Source: Leyella lascolaii
GTDB lineage: Bacteria > Bacteroidota > Bacteroidia > Bacteroidales > Bacteroidaceae
NCBI RefSeq assembly: GCF_900079775.1
Contig: NZ_LT556036.1
Location: forward strand, 497,234-561,233
Direction: 5' to 3'
Length of the DNA stretch: 64,000 bases
Below are positions 44,397 through 53,389 of this stretch, piece after piece; positions within the stretch are counted from its first letter, which is position 1, and the number at the start of each line of letters is the position of its first letter. The translations under genes were made by a program, and so were the position numbers. The notes beneath the pieces were generated by a model. It made no database searches. It saw nothing but the letters and a program-made list of their open reading frames with translations, and was not told where the DNA came from.

Positions 44397-45017
44397 ATGA
44401 ATGAGATTCTTGAATATTTCCCCAATATTACAGATGAGCAGCGTTCCCAAATGGAAATGCTGAGACCTCTATATTGTGAATGGAACAGCAAAATAAACGT
44501 AATATCACGAAAGGATATTGAAAACATTTATTCACATCACGTGCTCCATTCTCTTGCTATAGCAAAAGAGACAAGATTTACACATGGAAGCAGAATACTT
44601 GATTTCGGTACTGGTGGCGGATTTCCGGGCATTCCTCTTGCAATTATGTTCCCTGATTGCCATTTCAAATTGATAGACCGGACTGGAAAAAAGATTAAGG
44701 TAGTGAATGAAGTCGCATGCTCTCTCGGACTGAAAAATATAGAAGCTGAACAAATTTCAGGAGAGGAAGAAAAAGGAAAATACGACTTTGTTGTAAGCCG
44801 GGCAGTGATGCCATTACCGGATCTGATGAAAATCATAAAGAAAAACATATCAGACAAACAGAGAAATGCAATTGCGAACGGATTGCTATGTCTCAAGGGA
44901 GGAAATATAGATTCAGAAATTCACAACTACAGACATATTAGCCAAATTACGGATATCAGCAAGATATTCCGTGGAGAATGGTTTAAGAACAAATACGTAA
45001 TATACATTCCAATATGA
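44397..45017 (+). CDS. rsmG: 16S rRNA (guanine527-N7)-methyltransferase RsmG
   Basis: RsmG (GidB) methylates G527 in the 530 loop of 16S rRNA; its loss gives low-level streptomycin resistance. The 206-residue protein shows the SAM-binding motif LDFGTGGGFPGIPLAI near residue 65, IDRTGKKIKVV, and the catalytic-region VVSRAVMPLPDL. WNSKINVISRKDIENIYSHHVLHSL in the N-terminal part is typical. The downstream MBL gene overlaps its end by 4 bp (45014-45017). Confidence 0.96.
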   Translation: MNEILEYFPNITDEQRSQMEMLRPLYCEWNSKINVISRKDIENIYSHHVLHSLAIAKETRFTHGSRILDFGTGGGFPGIPLAIMFPDCHFKLIDRTGKKIKVVNEVACSLGLKNIEAEQISGEEEKGKYDFVVSRAVMPLPDLMKIIKKNISDKQRNAIANGLLCLKGGNIDSEIHNYRHISQITDISKIFRGEWFKNKYVIYIPI

Positions 45018-45658
45018 TAAAAATAGAACGCTTTGTTTTCAACATGCTACAGGAGAACTGCTATGTTGTAAGCGATGATACCGATGAATGTGTCATTATT
45101 GATTGTGGTGCATTTTATGACTACGAGCGTAAAGCCATTGTAGAATATATAAATGGAAATAAACTGAAGCCAGTACATCTTCTTGTAACGCATGGTCACT
45201 TTGACCATAATTTCGGAAACAATACCATTTATGACGAATTCGGATTGACTCCCGAGGTCGCATCCGCAGACGAAAGCCTGCTTGGAAGCATTGACAGACA
45301 GGCAGAGTCATTATGCAGTATACATATCGACTTCAAATCACCGGTTCCGAAGCGTTTCCTTAAGCGTGAGGACGTAATTTGTTTTGGACATCAAAAGATA
45401 AGCGTAATAGAGACGCCGGGGCATTCTCCTGGTTCTGTCACGTTTTATTGTGAAAAGGAGAACATCGCGTTTACTGGTGACACTTTGTTCAAGAACTCTA
45501 TAGGACGTACTGATTTCTCGGGCGGTAGTATGATGCAGATTATACAGAGTCTTAGAATGCTTGCGCAATTACCTGATGAGACAGTGATACTGCCCGGACA
45601 CGGTGAGAAAACAACAATAGGAGACGAGTTGGCTCATAATCCTTATATGGAAAGATAA
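45014..45658 (+). CDS. Metallo-beta-lactamase fold hydrolase
   Basis: The 214-residue protein has the glyoxalase II-like HTHGHFDH-type motif (H60, H62, D64, H65), a later His in ETPGHSPGS, the bridging Asp in FTGDTLF, and a final His in LPGHGEKT. The length and DSTIGRTDFSGGS-like segment (here FKNSIGRTDFSGGS) place it with hydroxyacylglutathione hydrolase-like proteins of unknown substrate. Its start overlaps the stop of rsmG by 4 bp, so translation is coupled. ruvC follows at 4 bp. Confidence 0.93.
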   Translation: MIKIERFVFNMLQENCYVVSDDTDECVIIDCGAFYDYERKAIVEYINGNKLKPVHLLVTHGHFDHNFGNNTIYDEFGLTPEVASADESLLGSIDRQAESLCSIHIDFKSPVPKRFLKREDVICFGHQKISVIETPGHSPGSVTFYCEKENIAFTGDTLFKNSIGRTDFSGGSMMQIIQSLRMLAQLPDETVILPGHGEKTTIGDELAHNPYMER

Positions 45659-45662
45659 AGAA

Positions 45663-46226
45663 GTGAAAGAAAAACTGATATTAGGCATAGATCCCGGTAC
45701 AAATGTTATGGGTTATGGCTTATTACATGTTTATGGCAATAAGGCAAAACTTGGTAATATGGGTGTTTGGGATATGCGCAGAATGGTCGACCCATACTTG
45801 CGACTCGGTTATATTTTCGAACAGGTGACAGAAATAATATGCAAGTATCTTCCTGACGAGATGGCTATAGAAGCACCTTTTTACGGCAAGAATGTACAGT
45901 CTATGTTAAAACTTGGACGTTCGCAAGGTGTTGCCATAGCAGCTGCAATACATCATAATCTTCCAATTTACGAATATGCTCCGTTGAAAATAAAAATGGC
46001 TATAACCGGTCAAGGACAGGCGTCAAAAGAACAAGTTGCTGATATGTTGAAGCGTCTTTTAAAGATTACTGATGACCAAATGCCTCATTTTATGGACGCT
46101 ACAGATGCCTTGGGAGTGGCATATTGTCACTTTTTGCAGAAAAGCGACATTGAGACAGGTGTTCATTATAAAGGATGGAAGGAGTATATAAGAAAGAATC
46201 AGGAGCGTATATGCAAAAAGTTATAG
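45663..46226 (+). CDS. ruvC: Holliday junction resolvase RuvC
   Basis: RuvC cuts Holliday junctions during recombination. The 187-residue protein shows the four acidic catalytic residues: D10 in GIDPGTN, E70 in AIEAPFYGKN, and D145/D148 in HFMDATDALGVAYCH. The start codon is GTG, 4 bp after the MBL stop. ruvA and ruvB are not nearby, as is usual in Bacteroidetes. The end overlaps the ABC ATPase start by 16 bp. Confidence 0.96.
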   Translation: MKEKLILGIDPGTNVMGYGLLHVYGNKAKLGNMGVWDMRRMVDPYLRLGYIFEQVTEIICKYLPDEMAIEAPFYGKNVQSMLKLGRSQGVAIAAAIHHNLPIYEYAPLKIKMAITGQGQASKEQVADMLKRLLKITDDQMPHFMDATDALGVAYCHFLQKSDIETGVHYKGWKEYIRKNQERICKKL

Positions 46227-47704
46227 AAATAAAAGACGGCATAGCAAGAAAGCCTGAATGGCGGATGAAGACTCCTGTCAATTTTGAGTTACTTTCAGGA
46301 GAACAGATGGCTGTTATCGGAAAGAATGCAAGCGGGAAATCTATGTTTATAGATATGCTGACCGGAAAGCATCCGCTTGTCTCTGACAATAGCCTGAAAT
46401 ATGATTTCTCGCCAGACAATCATGAGTACGCGTCAGATAATATAAAGTATATCAGATTCAAGGATTCATACGGATCTGATACTGACCGGGCATACTATAT
46501 GCAGCAAAGATGGAATCAGGGTGAACTTGGAGATTCTTATATTACAGTTGCACACAAGGTGAAAACAGAATATGGGAACCTTTTAAAAAAAGTGGCGGAG
46601 GATGACGCGTATATGAGATTGTACAATATGTTTTCCATTGATGCAATCATGGATAAAAGAATCATCTCGCTATCCAGTGGAGAACTTCGCCGGCTTATAC
46701 TTGCATTGGCAATACTGAATCAACCTCGTATTCTTATTATAGACAATCCTTTTATAGGTCTGGACTGTCAGACGCGAGAGATGTTAAAAGCCATTCTGAA
46801 AACGTTATGTGAGACACAGATAATACAATTAATACTTGTTGTTAATGACCATAAAGAAATTCCTGATTTTATAACGCATGTAATAGAGGTCTGTAAGATG
46901 TCTGTCATGCCTAAACAGACAAGGGTGGAATATGTTTCAAGACATAACATAACAGCAGCAGAAGATGCATCTCATGGATATTACCGAAGGAGTGAAATAA
47001 TCAAACTTCCCTATGGAAGTGATAAAAAATCTTTTTCCTACGAATACGCAATACGTATGCGTGATGTCACAATCTCATATGGTAACAATCTTATATTGAA
47101 TAAAATCAACTGGTGTGTGAAAAATGGCGAGCGATGGGCTATTACAGGAAGAAACGGTAGCGGCAAATCCACATTATTAAGCATTGTGTGTGCTGACAAT
47201 CCTCAGAGCTACGCCTGTGATGTCACACTATTTGATAAAAGAAGAGGTTGTGGAGAAAGCATTTGGGAAATTAAAAGACACATTGGTTATGTATCGCCAG
47301 AAATGCATAGAGCGTTCAAGCATGACATACCTGCGATAAACATAGTTCGCAGTGGATTGGATGATTCCAAGGTCATAAACCGACGTCTTACAGAAGTGAC
47401 TTCTGCTTTGTGCCACTTTTGGATGGACCGTTTCGGCATAGAACACTTGGCAGAACGTACATTCCTTAAAATGTCCAGCGGAGAGCAGCGTCTTGTGTTG
47501 CTGGCACGTGCTTTTGTGAAAGATCCCGAACTGCTTATATTGGATGAGCCTTTGCATGGATTGGACTACGAAAATAAGACCCTTGTGAATAACATAATAG
47601 ATGCCTTTTGTGAGCGTAAAAACAAAACATTAATAGTTGTGACCCACTATAAGGAGGAATTGCCAAAATGTGTTGACAGAGAACTGAAATTAGAAAAATC
47701 ATAA
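46211..47704 (+). CDS. Double-cassette ABC ATPase, ModF-like
   Basis: From the ATG at 46211 the protein has 497 residues and two ATP-binding cassettes without membrane segments. Cassette 1 has GKNASGKSMF, LSSGELRR and ILIIDNPFIGLD, with Asn where the Walker B Glu normally lies, so it may be hydrolytically weak. Cassette 2 has GRNGSGKSTLL, MSSGEQRLVLLARA and LLILDEPLHGLD, which looks fully active. This matches the ModF family, of uncertain role despite the link to molybdate. A longer frame to 46175 lies within ruvC and is less likely. It overlaps ruvC and probably shares its transcript. Confidence 0.88.
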   Translation: MQKVIEIKDGIARKPEWRMKTPVNFELLSGEQMAVIGKNASGKSMFIDMLTGKHPLVSDNSLKYDFSPDNHEYASDNIKYIRFKDSYGSDTDRAYYMQQRWNQGELGDSYITVAHKVKTEYGNLLKKVAEDDAYMRLYNMFSIDAIMDKRIISLSSGELRRLILALAILNQPRILIIDNPFIGLDCQTREMLKAILKTLCETQIIQLILVVNDHKEIPDFITHVIEVCKMSVMPKQTRVEYVSRHNITAAEDASHGYYRRSEIIKLPYGSDKKSFSYEYAIRMRDVTISYGNNLILNKINWCVKNGERWAITGRNGSGKSTLLSIVCADNPQSYACDVTLFDKRRGCGESIWEIKRHIGYVSPEMHRAFKHDIPAINIVRSGLDDSKVINRRLTEVTSALCHFWMDRFGIEHLAERTFLKMSSGEQRLVLLARAFVKDPELLILDEPLHGLDYENKTLVNNIIDAFCERKNKTLIVVTHYKEELPKCVDRELKLEKS

Positions 47705-47740
47705 AATATTTAAGTATATAAATTTACAGAATTATTCATT

Positions 47741-48208
47741 ATGAAAAAATTATTATTGCTTTTATCAGTCTGTATTATGACATTGAACGTATCCGCACAG
47801 GATATATTTAATGAGGTAAAAAAAATGAAAGACAACGCAGAGGCTTTGATGAACGATAAGACAAAAGATCTTGAAACAAGGAAAATAGCATGTTTCAAAT
47901 ATGACGTATTATATTATCTTATTGGAAAAGCTGCAACGGAGGACACTTTTACAGAATACGAACTGGGAGTGCAAGCCAATGCGATGATAGATTTCGTGAA
48001 CCTATATCTGAAACGTCTTGCTGACGAAGATAAAAAGAAAGACAGGGAAATAGTAATGGCGAAATTCAAGAATGCAACGATCCAAAATGCGTTGTTCAAT
48101 GACACGGACAAAGAACTGGTCTATGCCTATGTTGATAACGAGAAATACATAACACAGTTCTCATTGGATACAGACTGGCCAAAGGCATTGGAGGCAGTCA
48201 GGAAATAG
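47741..48208 (+). CDS. Exported protein of unknown function
   Basis: The 155-residue protein begins with a clear signal peptide (KKLLLLLSVCIMTLNVSAQ). The mature part is helical and rich in Lys, Asp and Glu (KKMKDNAEALMNDKTKDLETRKIACFKYDVLYYL). I do not recognise the family. Its 3' end overlaps the end of the converging membrane-protein gene by 11 bp. Confidence 0.8.
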   Translation: MKKLLLLLSVCIMTLNVSAQDIFNEVKKMKDNAEALMNDKTKDLETRKIACFKYDVLYYLIGKAATEDTFTEYELGVQANAMIDFVNLYLKRLADEDKKKDREIVMAKFKNATIQNALFNDTDKELVYAYVDNEKYITQFSLDTDWPKALEAVRK

Positions 48209-49325
48209 CATATTGGTAATAATACCAATATGTATTTCCATACGTATCGCGAAGTTTGTTCTTACGTTCTTCAGTATCTGTGATATCGTGTTCCATATTT
48301 TGGTAATCTTGAAAATCAGCATCCATAATGCTGTTTTTGAATATTACCTTTGGTGCCGTGTGTGAATGGACATACAAAGTGAGTGCCTCGCGGTAGTGCT
48401 TAGGCAAAAAGTCATTAATGTCATAATATTTGGTTATATTCTCAACAAATGCGTCCAGATTCTTATCCATAAGATATCCGCAAAGAATATAATCTGCCGC
48501 CTGTTTGTTTCTCCCCCTGCCATGCCTTATAAATTCAATACTGTTATGAATTTGATTGCCTGGTATTTTTAGGTTCAAGTGATGATATATTTCATCAAAT
48601 CCGAATTTGGAGGTCAACGTGCTATCAGGCAGCAAAGACACGGAACCTCCTCGTAACGGATACTCGAACAGCCTTTCTGCAAGCATATTCTTTTTTGACA
48701 AGGTATAGACAATGAGTGTTGTGAGCTGTCTGTCTGACGTTTCCAACTTAACGATTGTGGAGAGTGCCTCGTCATAATCTTTCTCACAAAGACTTTGTAA
48801 TACATGGAGACGGGCGTGAAACAGCCTGTCACTATTGCTGAAAGCGCAAACATACATGAACTGTACGGTTATAATCAAGAGATTAATCCATAAGTTCTTA
48901 ATGAATGAGTTGTTATTTATTTTCTCACTGTTGGTTCTTATAAAGTTACGTATACATTTTGAAAATATCACATACAGGCATACCGCAATCAGGGACATGC
49001 ATGCTATAAATCCGAAAGAAAGATTGAGGTCTTCTGTTTGTCTTCCGCCTGTTATAAATGTCAGAAGTATTGCGGAAGGGAGAAATGTCCATGCGGAAAA
49101 TGTATGGAATTCCTTGTTTCTTCTTATAGCAAGCAGATTGACCGATAAAAGAAGGAGAGCTGTCAATACAGCTCCCCATAAATGATTGTAATGTGTCTGA
49201 CCGTCTGAATATGTATACTGCATCAGCGACAAAAGGTCTGCCTGATAATAATACAGATAACAGAAGCAGAACGATACGAATACTATATTACATATGGTGT
49301 ATGTAAGAAAATTTCTTTTATTCAT
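48198..49325 (-). CDS. Membrane protein, DUF6057-like
   Basis: The 375-residue protein has about five membrane helices in the first 170 residues, then a soluble region with a helical, TPR-like feel (HARLHVLQSLCEKDYDEALSTIVKLETSDRQLTTLIVYTLSKK). This plan recalls the DUF6057 family of Bacteroidetes, but I am not sure of the match, and it is shorter than most. It follows glgB at 6 bp and is probably the last gene of the MORN-glgB unit. It ends NTYWYYYQYAIS. Confidence 0.75.
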   Translation of the reverse strand: MNKRNFLTYTICNIVFVSFCFCYLYYYQADLLSLMQYTYSDGQTHYNHLWGAVLTALLLLSVNLLAIRRNKEFHTFSAWTFLPSAILLTFITGGRQTEDLNLSFGFIACMSLIAVCLYVIFSKCIRNFIRTNSEKINNNSFIKNLWINLLIITVQFMYVCAFSNSDRLFHARLHVLQSLCEKDYDEALSTIVKLETSDRQLTTLIVYTLSKKNMLAERLFEYPLRGGSVSLLPDSTLTSKFGFDEIYHHLNLKIPGNQIHNSIEFIRHGRGRNKQAADYILCGYLMDKNLDAFVENITKYYDINDFLPKHYREALTLYVHSHTAPKVIFKNSIMDADFQDYQNMEHDITDTEERKNKLRDTYGNTYWYYYQYAIS

Positions 49326-49331
49326 GTAATG

Positions 49332-51380
49332 TCAGTTCTTCTTTAATACAACAGCCGAGCGTGCTGGTATGTACAGCTTCAGCCATTCCTTGCGTTCGTT
49401 GACGTATGCCTCATCGTAGTTAGTCAGATGTGATATTGTGTCATCAGCGAAACCGTTGCCTCCGAATTCTTTAGCGTCTGTGTTCAGCACCACATCATAC
49501 GAGCCTGTGGGAACAAGAAAGCCATAATCCGTAAACGAACGTGTAGGATTGAAATTAAACACGAAAATCAAGTCTCCACGCATAAACGCTAATATCTGGT
49601 CTCCGTCATTGTGCCATATTTCCGTAACAGGTGTCTTCTGTATGTTTTTTACACTTTTGAGCACCTTTATCATCTGCCTGTCAAAGTCGCCTAAGAAATG
49701 ATAGTCGAGTTCCTTATTGTCCACAAGGTTCCATTGTCTTCGTGCATATCTGTAGCTCCATCCGTTACCTTCACGCGGAAAATCTATCCATTCAGGATGT
49801 CCAAACTCATTTCCCATGAAATTAAGATAACCGCCATTGATTGTAGACGCAGTGGCAAGCCTGATCATTTTGTGCAAGGCGATTCCGCGATTGACAGTGC
49901 CGGTCTCGTCACCTTTCTTGAAATGCCAGTACATGTCAGCGTCTATCAGCCGGAAAATGATGGTCTTGTCTCCGACCAGAGCCTGATCGTGGCTTTCACA
50001 ATAGCTGATAGTCTTTTCATCACTGCGCCTGTTGGTTGTCTCCCATAATATTGAGCTTGGCTTCCAGGCTTCGTCCGGCAGTTCCTTTATTGTCTTTATC
50101 CAATAATCAGGTATGTTCATTGCCATGCGGTAATCAAAGCCATAACCGCCATCAGTGAATTTTGCGGCAAGTCCAGGCATGCCGCTTACCTCTTCTGCTA
50201 TTGTGATGGCATTCGGGTTGACCTGATGTATAAGGATATTGGCAAGTGTCAGATAACATATTGCATTGTCGTCTTCATGCCCATTGAAATAATCACCGTA
50301 TCCGCAGAAAGCCTCCCCCAGCCCATGGCTGTAATACAGCATTGACGTCACACCGTCAAACCTGAATCCGTCGAAATGGAATTCCTCAAGCCAATATTTA
50401 CAGTTGGACAGCAGGAAGTGAAGCACTTCGTCTTTTCCATAGTCAAAGCACAGACTGTCCCATGCCGGATGCTCGTGTCTGTCTCCCGGGTAAAAATACT
50501 GGTTAGGGTCGCCAGCCAGATTGCCCAATCCCTCACATTCGTTTTTTACAGCGTGGCTGTGCACGATGTCCATAATTACCGCAATACCGTTCTGGTGGGC
50601 TGTGTCAATAAGCAATTTCAGCTCTTCCGGTGTTCCGAAGCGGCTCGATGCTGCAAAGAAACTACTCACGTGATATCCGAACGAGCCATAGTAAGGATGT
50701 TCCTGTATTGCCATAATCTGTATACAGTTATACCCGTCTTCAATTATTCTCGGCAGTACATTGAGCCGGAATTCATTATATGTACCGACTTTCTCCGCAT
50801 CCTGAGCCATACCGATATGGCACTCGTATATCAGCAAAGGCGACGTGTTTGGCTTGAACTTTGACTTTTTCCATTTATATGGAACGTCCGGATTCCATAC
50901 TTGTGCTGAGAATATTTTTGTCTCATTATCCTGAACAACTCTCTGGCACCATGCGGGTATGCGCTCTCCATATCCACCGTCCCAATACACATGCATCTTG
51001 TAAAGGTCGCCATGCTTTATAGCCTTCTCGCTCAGCTTAAGCTCCCAGTTTCCATAAGCGTCAAGTCGTTTCGCCTCATATTTCTCTGTTTCCTTCCAAT
51101 TATTGAAGTCGCCTACAAGAAACAGTCTTGTAGCATTAGGCGCCCACTCGCGGAACACCCAGCCACGTGACAGTTTGTGCAGTCCATAATATTTATGACC
51201 GTTTGCAAAGTCTGTCAGAGCCTGCTTGCCATTGTTTGTCAGCATGGAAAGTTTCCATAAAGCATGTTCGTGTCTTCCACGAATGGCGTTCTCGTAATCC
51301 TTCAGATAAGGATCGTTCTTTATAAGCGCAAGCTGCTTGACGGCTGCTGTGTCTGCTGTCTTTTTTGTTTTTGCTGCCAT
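49332..51380 (-). CDS. glgB: 1,4-alpha-glucan branching enzyme
   Basis: GlgB introduces alpha-1,6 branches into glycogen. The 682-residue protein has an N-terminal CBM48-like domain, a GH13 (subfamily 8, eukaryote-like) TIM barrel and an all-beta C-terminal domain. Active-site regions are MDIVHSHAVKN, GFRFDGVTSMLY with the nucleophile Asp near residue 341, AEEVSGMPG with the acid Glu, and SYCESHDQALVGDK. The gene lies 24 bp after the MORN gene and 6 bp before the membrane-protein gene, so they form an operon. No other glycogen gene is in the window. Confidence 0.96.
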   Translation of the reverse strand: MAAKTKKTADTAAVKQLALIKNDPYLKDYENAIRGRHEHALWKLSMLTNNGKQALTDFANGHKYYGLHKLSRGWVFREWAPNATRLFLVGDFNNWKETEKYEAKRLDAYGNWELKLSEKAIKHGDLYKMHVYWDGGYGERIPAWCQRVVQDNETKIFSAQVWNPDVPYKWKKSKFKPNTSPLLIYECHIGMAQDAEKVGTYNEFRLNVLPRIIEDGYNCIQIMAIQEHPYYGSFGYHVSSFFAASSRFGTPEELKLLIDTAHQNGIAVIMDIVHSHAVKNECEGLGNLAGDPNQYFYPGDRHEHPAWDSLCFDYGKDEVLHFLLSNCKYWLEEFHFDGFRFDGVTSMLYYSHGLGEAFCGYGDYFNGHEDDNAICYLTLANILIHQVNPNAITIAEEVSGMPGLAAKFTDGGYGFDYRMAMNIPDYWIKTIKELPDEAWKPSSILWETTNRRSDEKTISYCESHDQALVGDKTIIFRLIDADMYWHFKKGDETGTVNRGIALHKMIRLATASTINGGYLNFMGNEFGHPEWIDFPREGNGWSYRYARRQWNLVDNKELDYHFLGDFDRQMIKVLKSVKNIQKTPVTEIWHNDGDQILAFMRGDLIFVFNFNPTRSFTDYGFLVPTGSYDVVLNTDAKEFGGNGFADDTISHLTNYDEAYVNERKEWLKLYIPARSAVVLKKN

Positions 51381-51404
51381 GGTTAAAATTTTAACTGTTT
51401 TATG

Positions 51405-52511
51405 TTAGTCTTCATATCTTAATCCGGATTCGTAATACCCTTGTTTTATTATTTTGCCGTTACGGTCTTTCTCTATAAACTTCCCGTCACGAAGGTCATC
51501 CACATACGAACCTTCAAAGCGCGTTCCGTCTTTGTTTTCCTCTATTGCATTACCGTTTCTCATACCATTCTTGTACATTCCCTTAAAACGGCTGCCGTCG
51601 GCATAGTGGATTATTATCTCTCCGTCAACTTTACCATTCTTGAATGTACCCTCAAACACATCACCGTTCTTCTTTACAAGTTTTCCCTTCCCGTTTTGCA
51701 GATCGTTTTGCCATTGTCCAGTATATGAGTTTCCGTTCTGCCATACGTATGTGCCCTGACCGTCTTTGTCGCCCTCTTTGAACATTCCGGTGTATTTGTC
51801 TCCGTTCACATATTTGAATATACCGGTACCGGTTCTTTCCCCCTGCACATAATCGCCTTCGTACACATCGCCGTTCTGGAATTTATATATTCCTTTCCCG
51901 TTCTGTATGTCATTCAGCCATTCTCCTGTATAGACATCACCATCTGCATATTTGTTTGTCCCTTTACCTGAACGCTGGTTGTTTATCCACATTCCATCGT
52001 ATGTGGTACCGTCTCCCCAATCAAAGAAACCTTTGCCGTTCTTCTGGTCGTCTTTCCATTCCCCTTCATAGTATGCGCCTCCGGCAAACGTATATTTCCC
52101 CTTTCCCTGACGCTTGTCCTTATGCCAGTTCCCTTCATATTTATCGCCGTTATAGTAGTACATCACTCCATATCCCTGCTGATAATCACGGAACCACAGC
52201 CCCACATATTTGTTGTTGTTCATGAAATAATATGTTCCATAACCATGCTGCTGGTCCTGAAACCACTCTCCTTCATACTTTTCTCCGTCAGAAAAAGAAT
52301 ATATTCCTTTGCCCTGACGCTTTCCCTTTACATATTCTCCTTCGTATGTATCCCCGTTCTTGAAGGTGGTCTTGCCTTTGCCGTTAGGTTTGCCGGACTG
52401 CATTTCGCCTTTATATAATCCATTGTCCCGTGTGACGCACGATCCTAATGTTATTTTTTGGGCATGGGTGACTAATGGTATGAAAAACAAAAGTATGGAT
52501 AAGAAACGCAT
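51405..52511 (-). CDS. Exported MORN-repeat protein
   Basis: The 368-residue protein has a signal peptide (RFLSILLFFIPLVTHAQ) and then about 14 MORN repeats of 23 residues, each with a Y-x-G-x-W/Y core (TYEGEY, KYEGEW, YYEGEW, TYDGMW, VYTGEW, VYEGDY, SYTGQW and so on). MORN repeats form an extended beta sheet that can bind lipids or act as a scaffold. The start is ATG 52511; an upstream GTG (52517) is unlikely. The gene heads an operon with glgB. Its role is unknown; a periplasmic scaffold is an inference. Confidence 0.88.
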   Translation of the reverse strand: MRFLSILLFFIPLVTHAQKITLGSCVTRDNGLYKGEMQSGKPNGKGKTTFKNGDTYEGEYVKGKRQGKGIYSFSDGEKYEGEWFQDQQHGYGTYYFMNNNKYVGLWFRDYQQGYGVMYYYNGDKYEGNWHKDKRQGKGKYTFAGGAYYEGEWKDDQKNGKGFFDWGDGTTYDGMWINNQRSGKGTNKYADGDVYTGEWLNDIQNGKGIYKFQNGDVYEGDYVQGERTGTGIFKYVNGDKYTGMFKEGDKDGQGTYVWQNGNSYTGQWQNDLQNGKGKLVKKNGDVFEGTFKNGKVDGEIIIHYADGSRFKGMYKNGMRNGNAIEENKDGTRFEGSYVDDLRDGKFIEKDRNGKIIKQGYYESGLRYED

Positions 52512-52544
52512 ATTCACTTTTCTGATTAATTGATATGTTTATGC

Positions 52545-52573
52545 CAAAAGTATGAAATTTACATGATATCTCA
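52545..52573 (-). promoter_or_regulatory. Promoter of the MORN-glgB operon
   Basis: On the minus strand TTTG (52570-52573), 17 bp, TACTTTTG (52545-52552). The leader to the ATG is about 30 nt. Confidence 0.6.
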
Positions 52574-53389
52574 AAAATAATTTAGTTTTTTTTGAAAAAA
52601 ACAGTGCAAGTAAACGCAACGAAAGCCTGCCTTCAAATTGCCGGGCTCAGCCTGTTATATTCTAAAATACACATTAGACGGTTATCTGTTTACAGCATTT
52701 GTGGCTGTATAATGAATAAGGACATTATTAAGATTCCATCTCATGGTTTATACCATTATGCGTATCAGGCCGTTCCGCATACTGTGCAAACAGAGCAAAA
52801 TACATGATTAAGTGTATCATTTCTGTTATATGCAATCCCCCTACCCTTATTGCCAATATTGAATATTTATACTCTTTTGATATGCAAAAATGATGTTCGC
52901 AAATCTGCAAAACAGAAAACCGGCAGCTGCTGTGTTGAAAGCAGATTGTGAATAAGCTCCACTGTTGTATCCGTTTTTTCTTGACAATGATTAAAGCACG
53001 ATGCCACAGACATGCAGGAAAGGCTTGTTCGCGGTTCAGAACGGACTTTTACATACGCTCATAAAGCCTTTACCGAATGACGAAAAAGGCTTTTTCACGA
53101 GTCCAAACAGCCTCTTTCATGAGCGCGGAAATAGTAAGGCAATGTGTCTGAAACCATAAATCGCTGACTGAGATGCAGTTATGTAATACTCCGGGAAATA
53201 AGATATTTACAGCCGAATGCGGATTATATGGCAAAGATTGCCTTATTTTGACACTTCACAATGGATAAATATGCGCTTTCAGCATCGTTTTCCGCATATA
53301 TATTCAAAGATGCATCCGACATACAGACTGTCAAAAACAACAGTACGCACTACAAATTCAGCCAATGTCGAATAAATGGAATAAAGACT
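52574..53389. other. Non-coding gap with AAAGCCTTT-type units
   Basis: About 0.8 kb with no supportable gene. A 71-codon frame at 52592 (TTG start) has no gene-like feature. At about 53025-53120 lie four AAAGGCTT/AAAGCCTTT/AAAAAGGCTTT/CAGCCTCTTT units in alternating sense, like those in the gaps at 11.2 and 31.1 kb. A 108-codon frame at 53261 is a shadow of the tilS end. Confidence 0.6.
53028..53120. repeat. AAAGCCTTT-type repeat cluster
   Basis: Units GGAAAGGCTTGTTC, CATAAAGCCTTTACC, GAAAAAGGCTTTTTCACG and ACAGCCTCTTTCATG are spaced about 20-40 bp apart and alternate in direction. Each is a short imperfect palindrome. Confidence 0.5.

Noticed and set aside
46175-46211. Longer start for the ModF-like ATPase
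   Set aside because: These 12 codons lie inside ruvC and the cassette begins properly after ATG 46211.
52592-52807. 71-codon frame (starts MKKTVQVNATKACLQ) after the MORN gene
   Set aside because: It has a TTG start, overlaps the MORN promoter region and has no signal peptide, family pattern or coding-like composition; it sits in a repeat-bearing gap.
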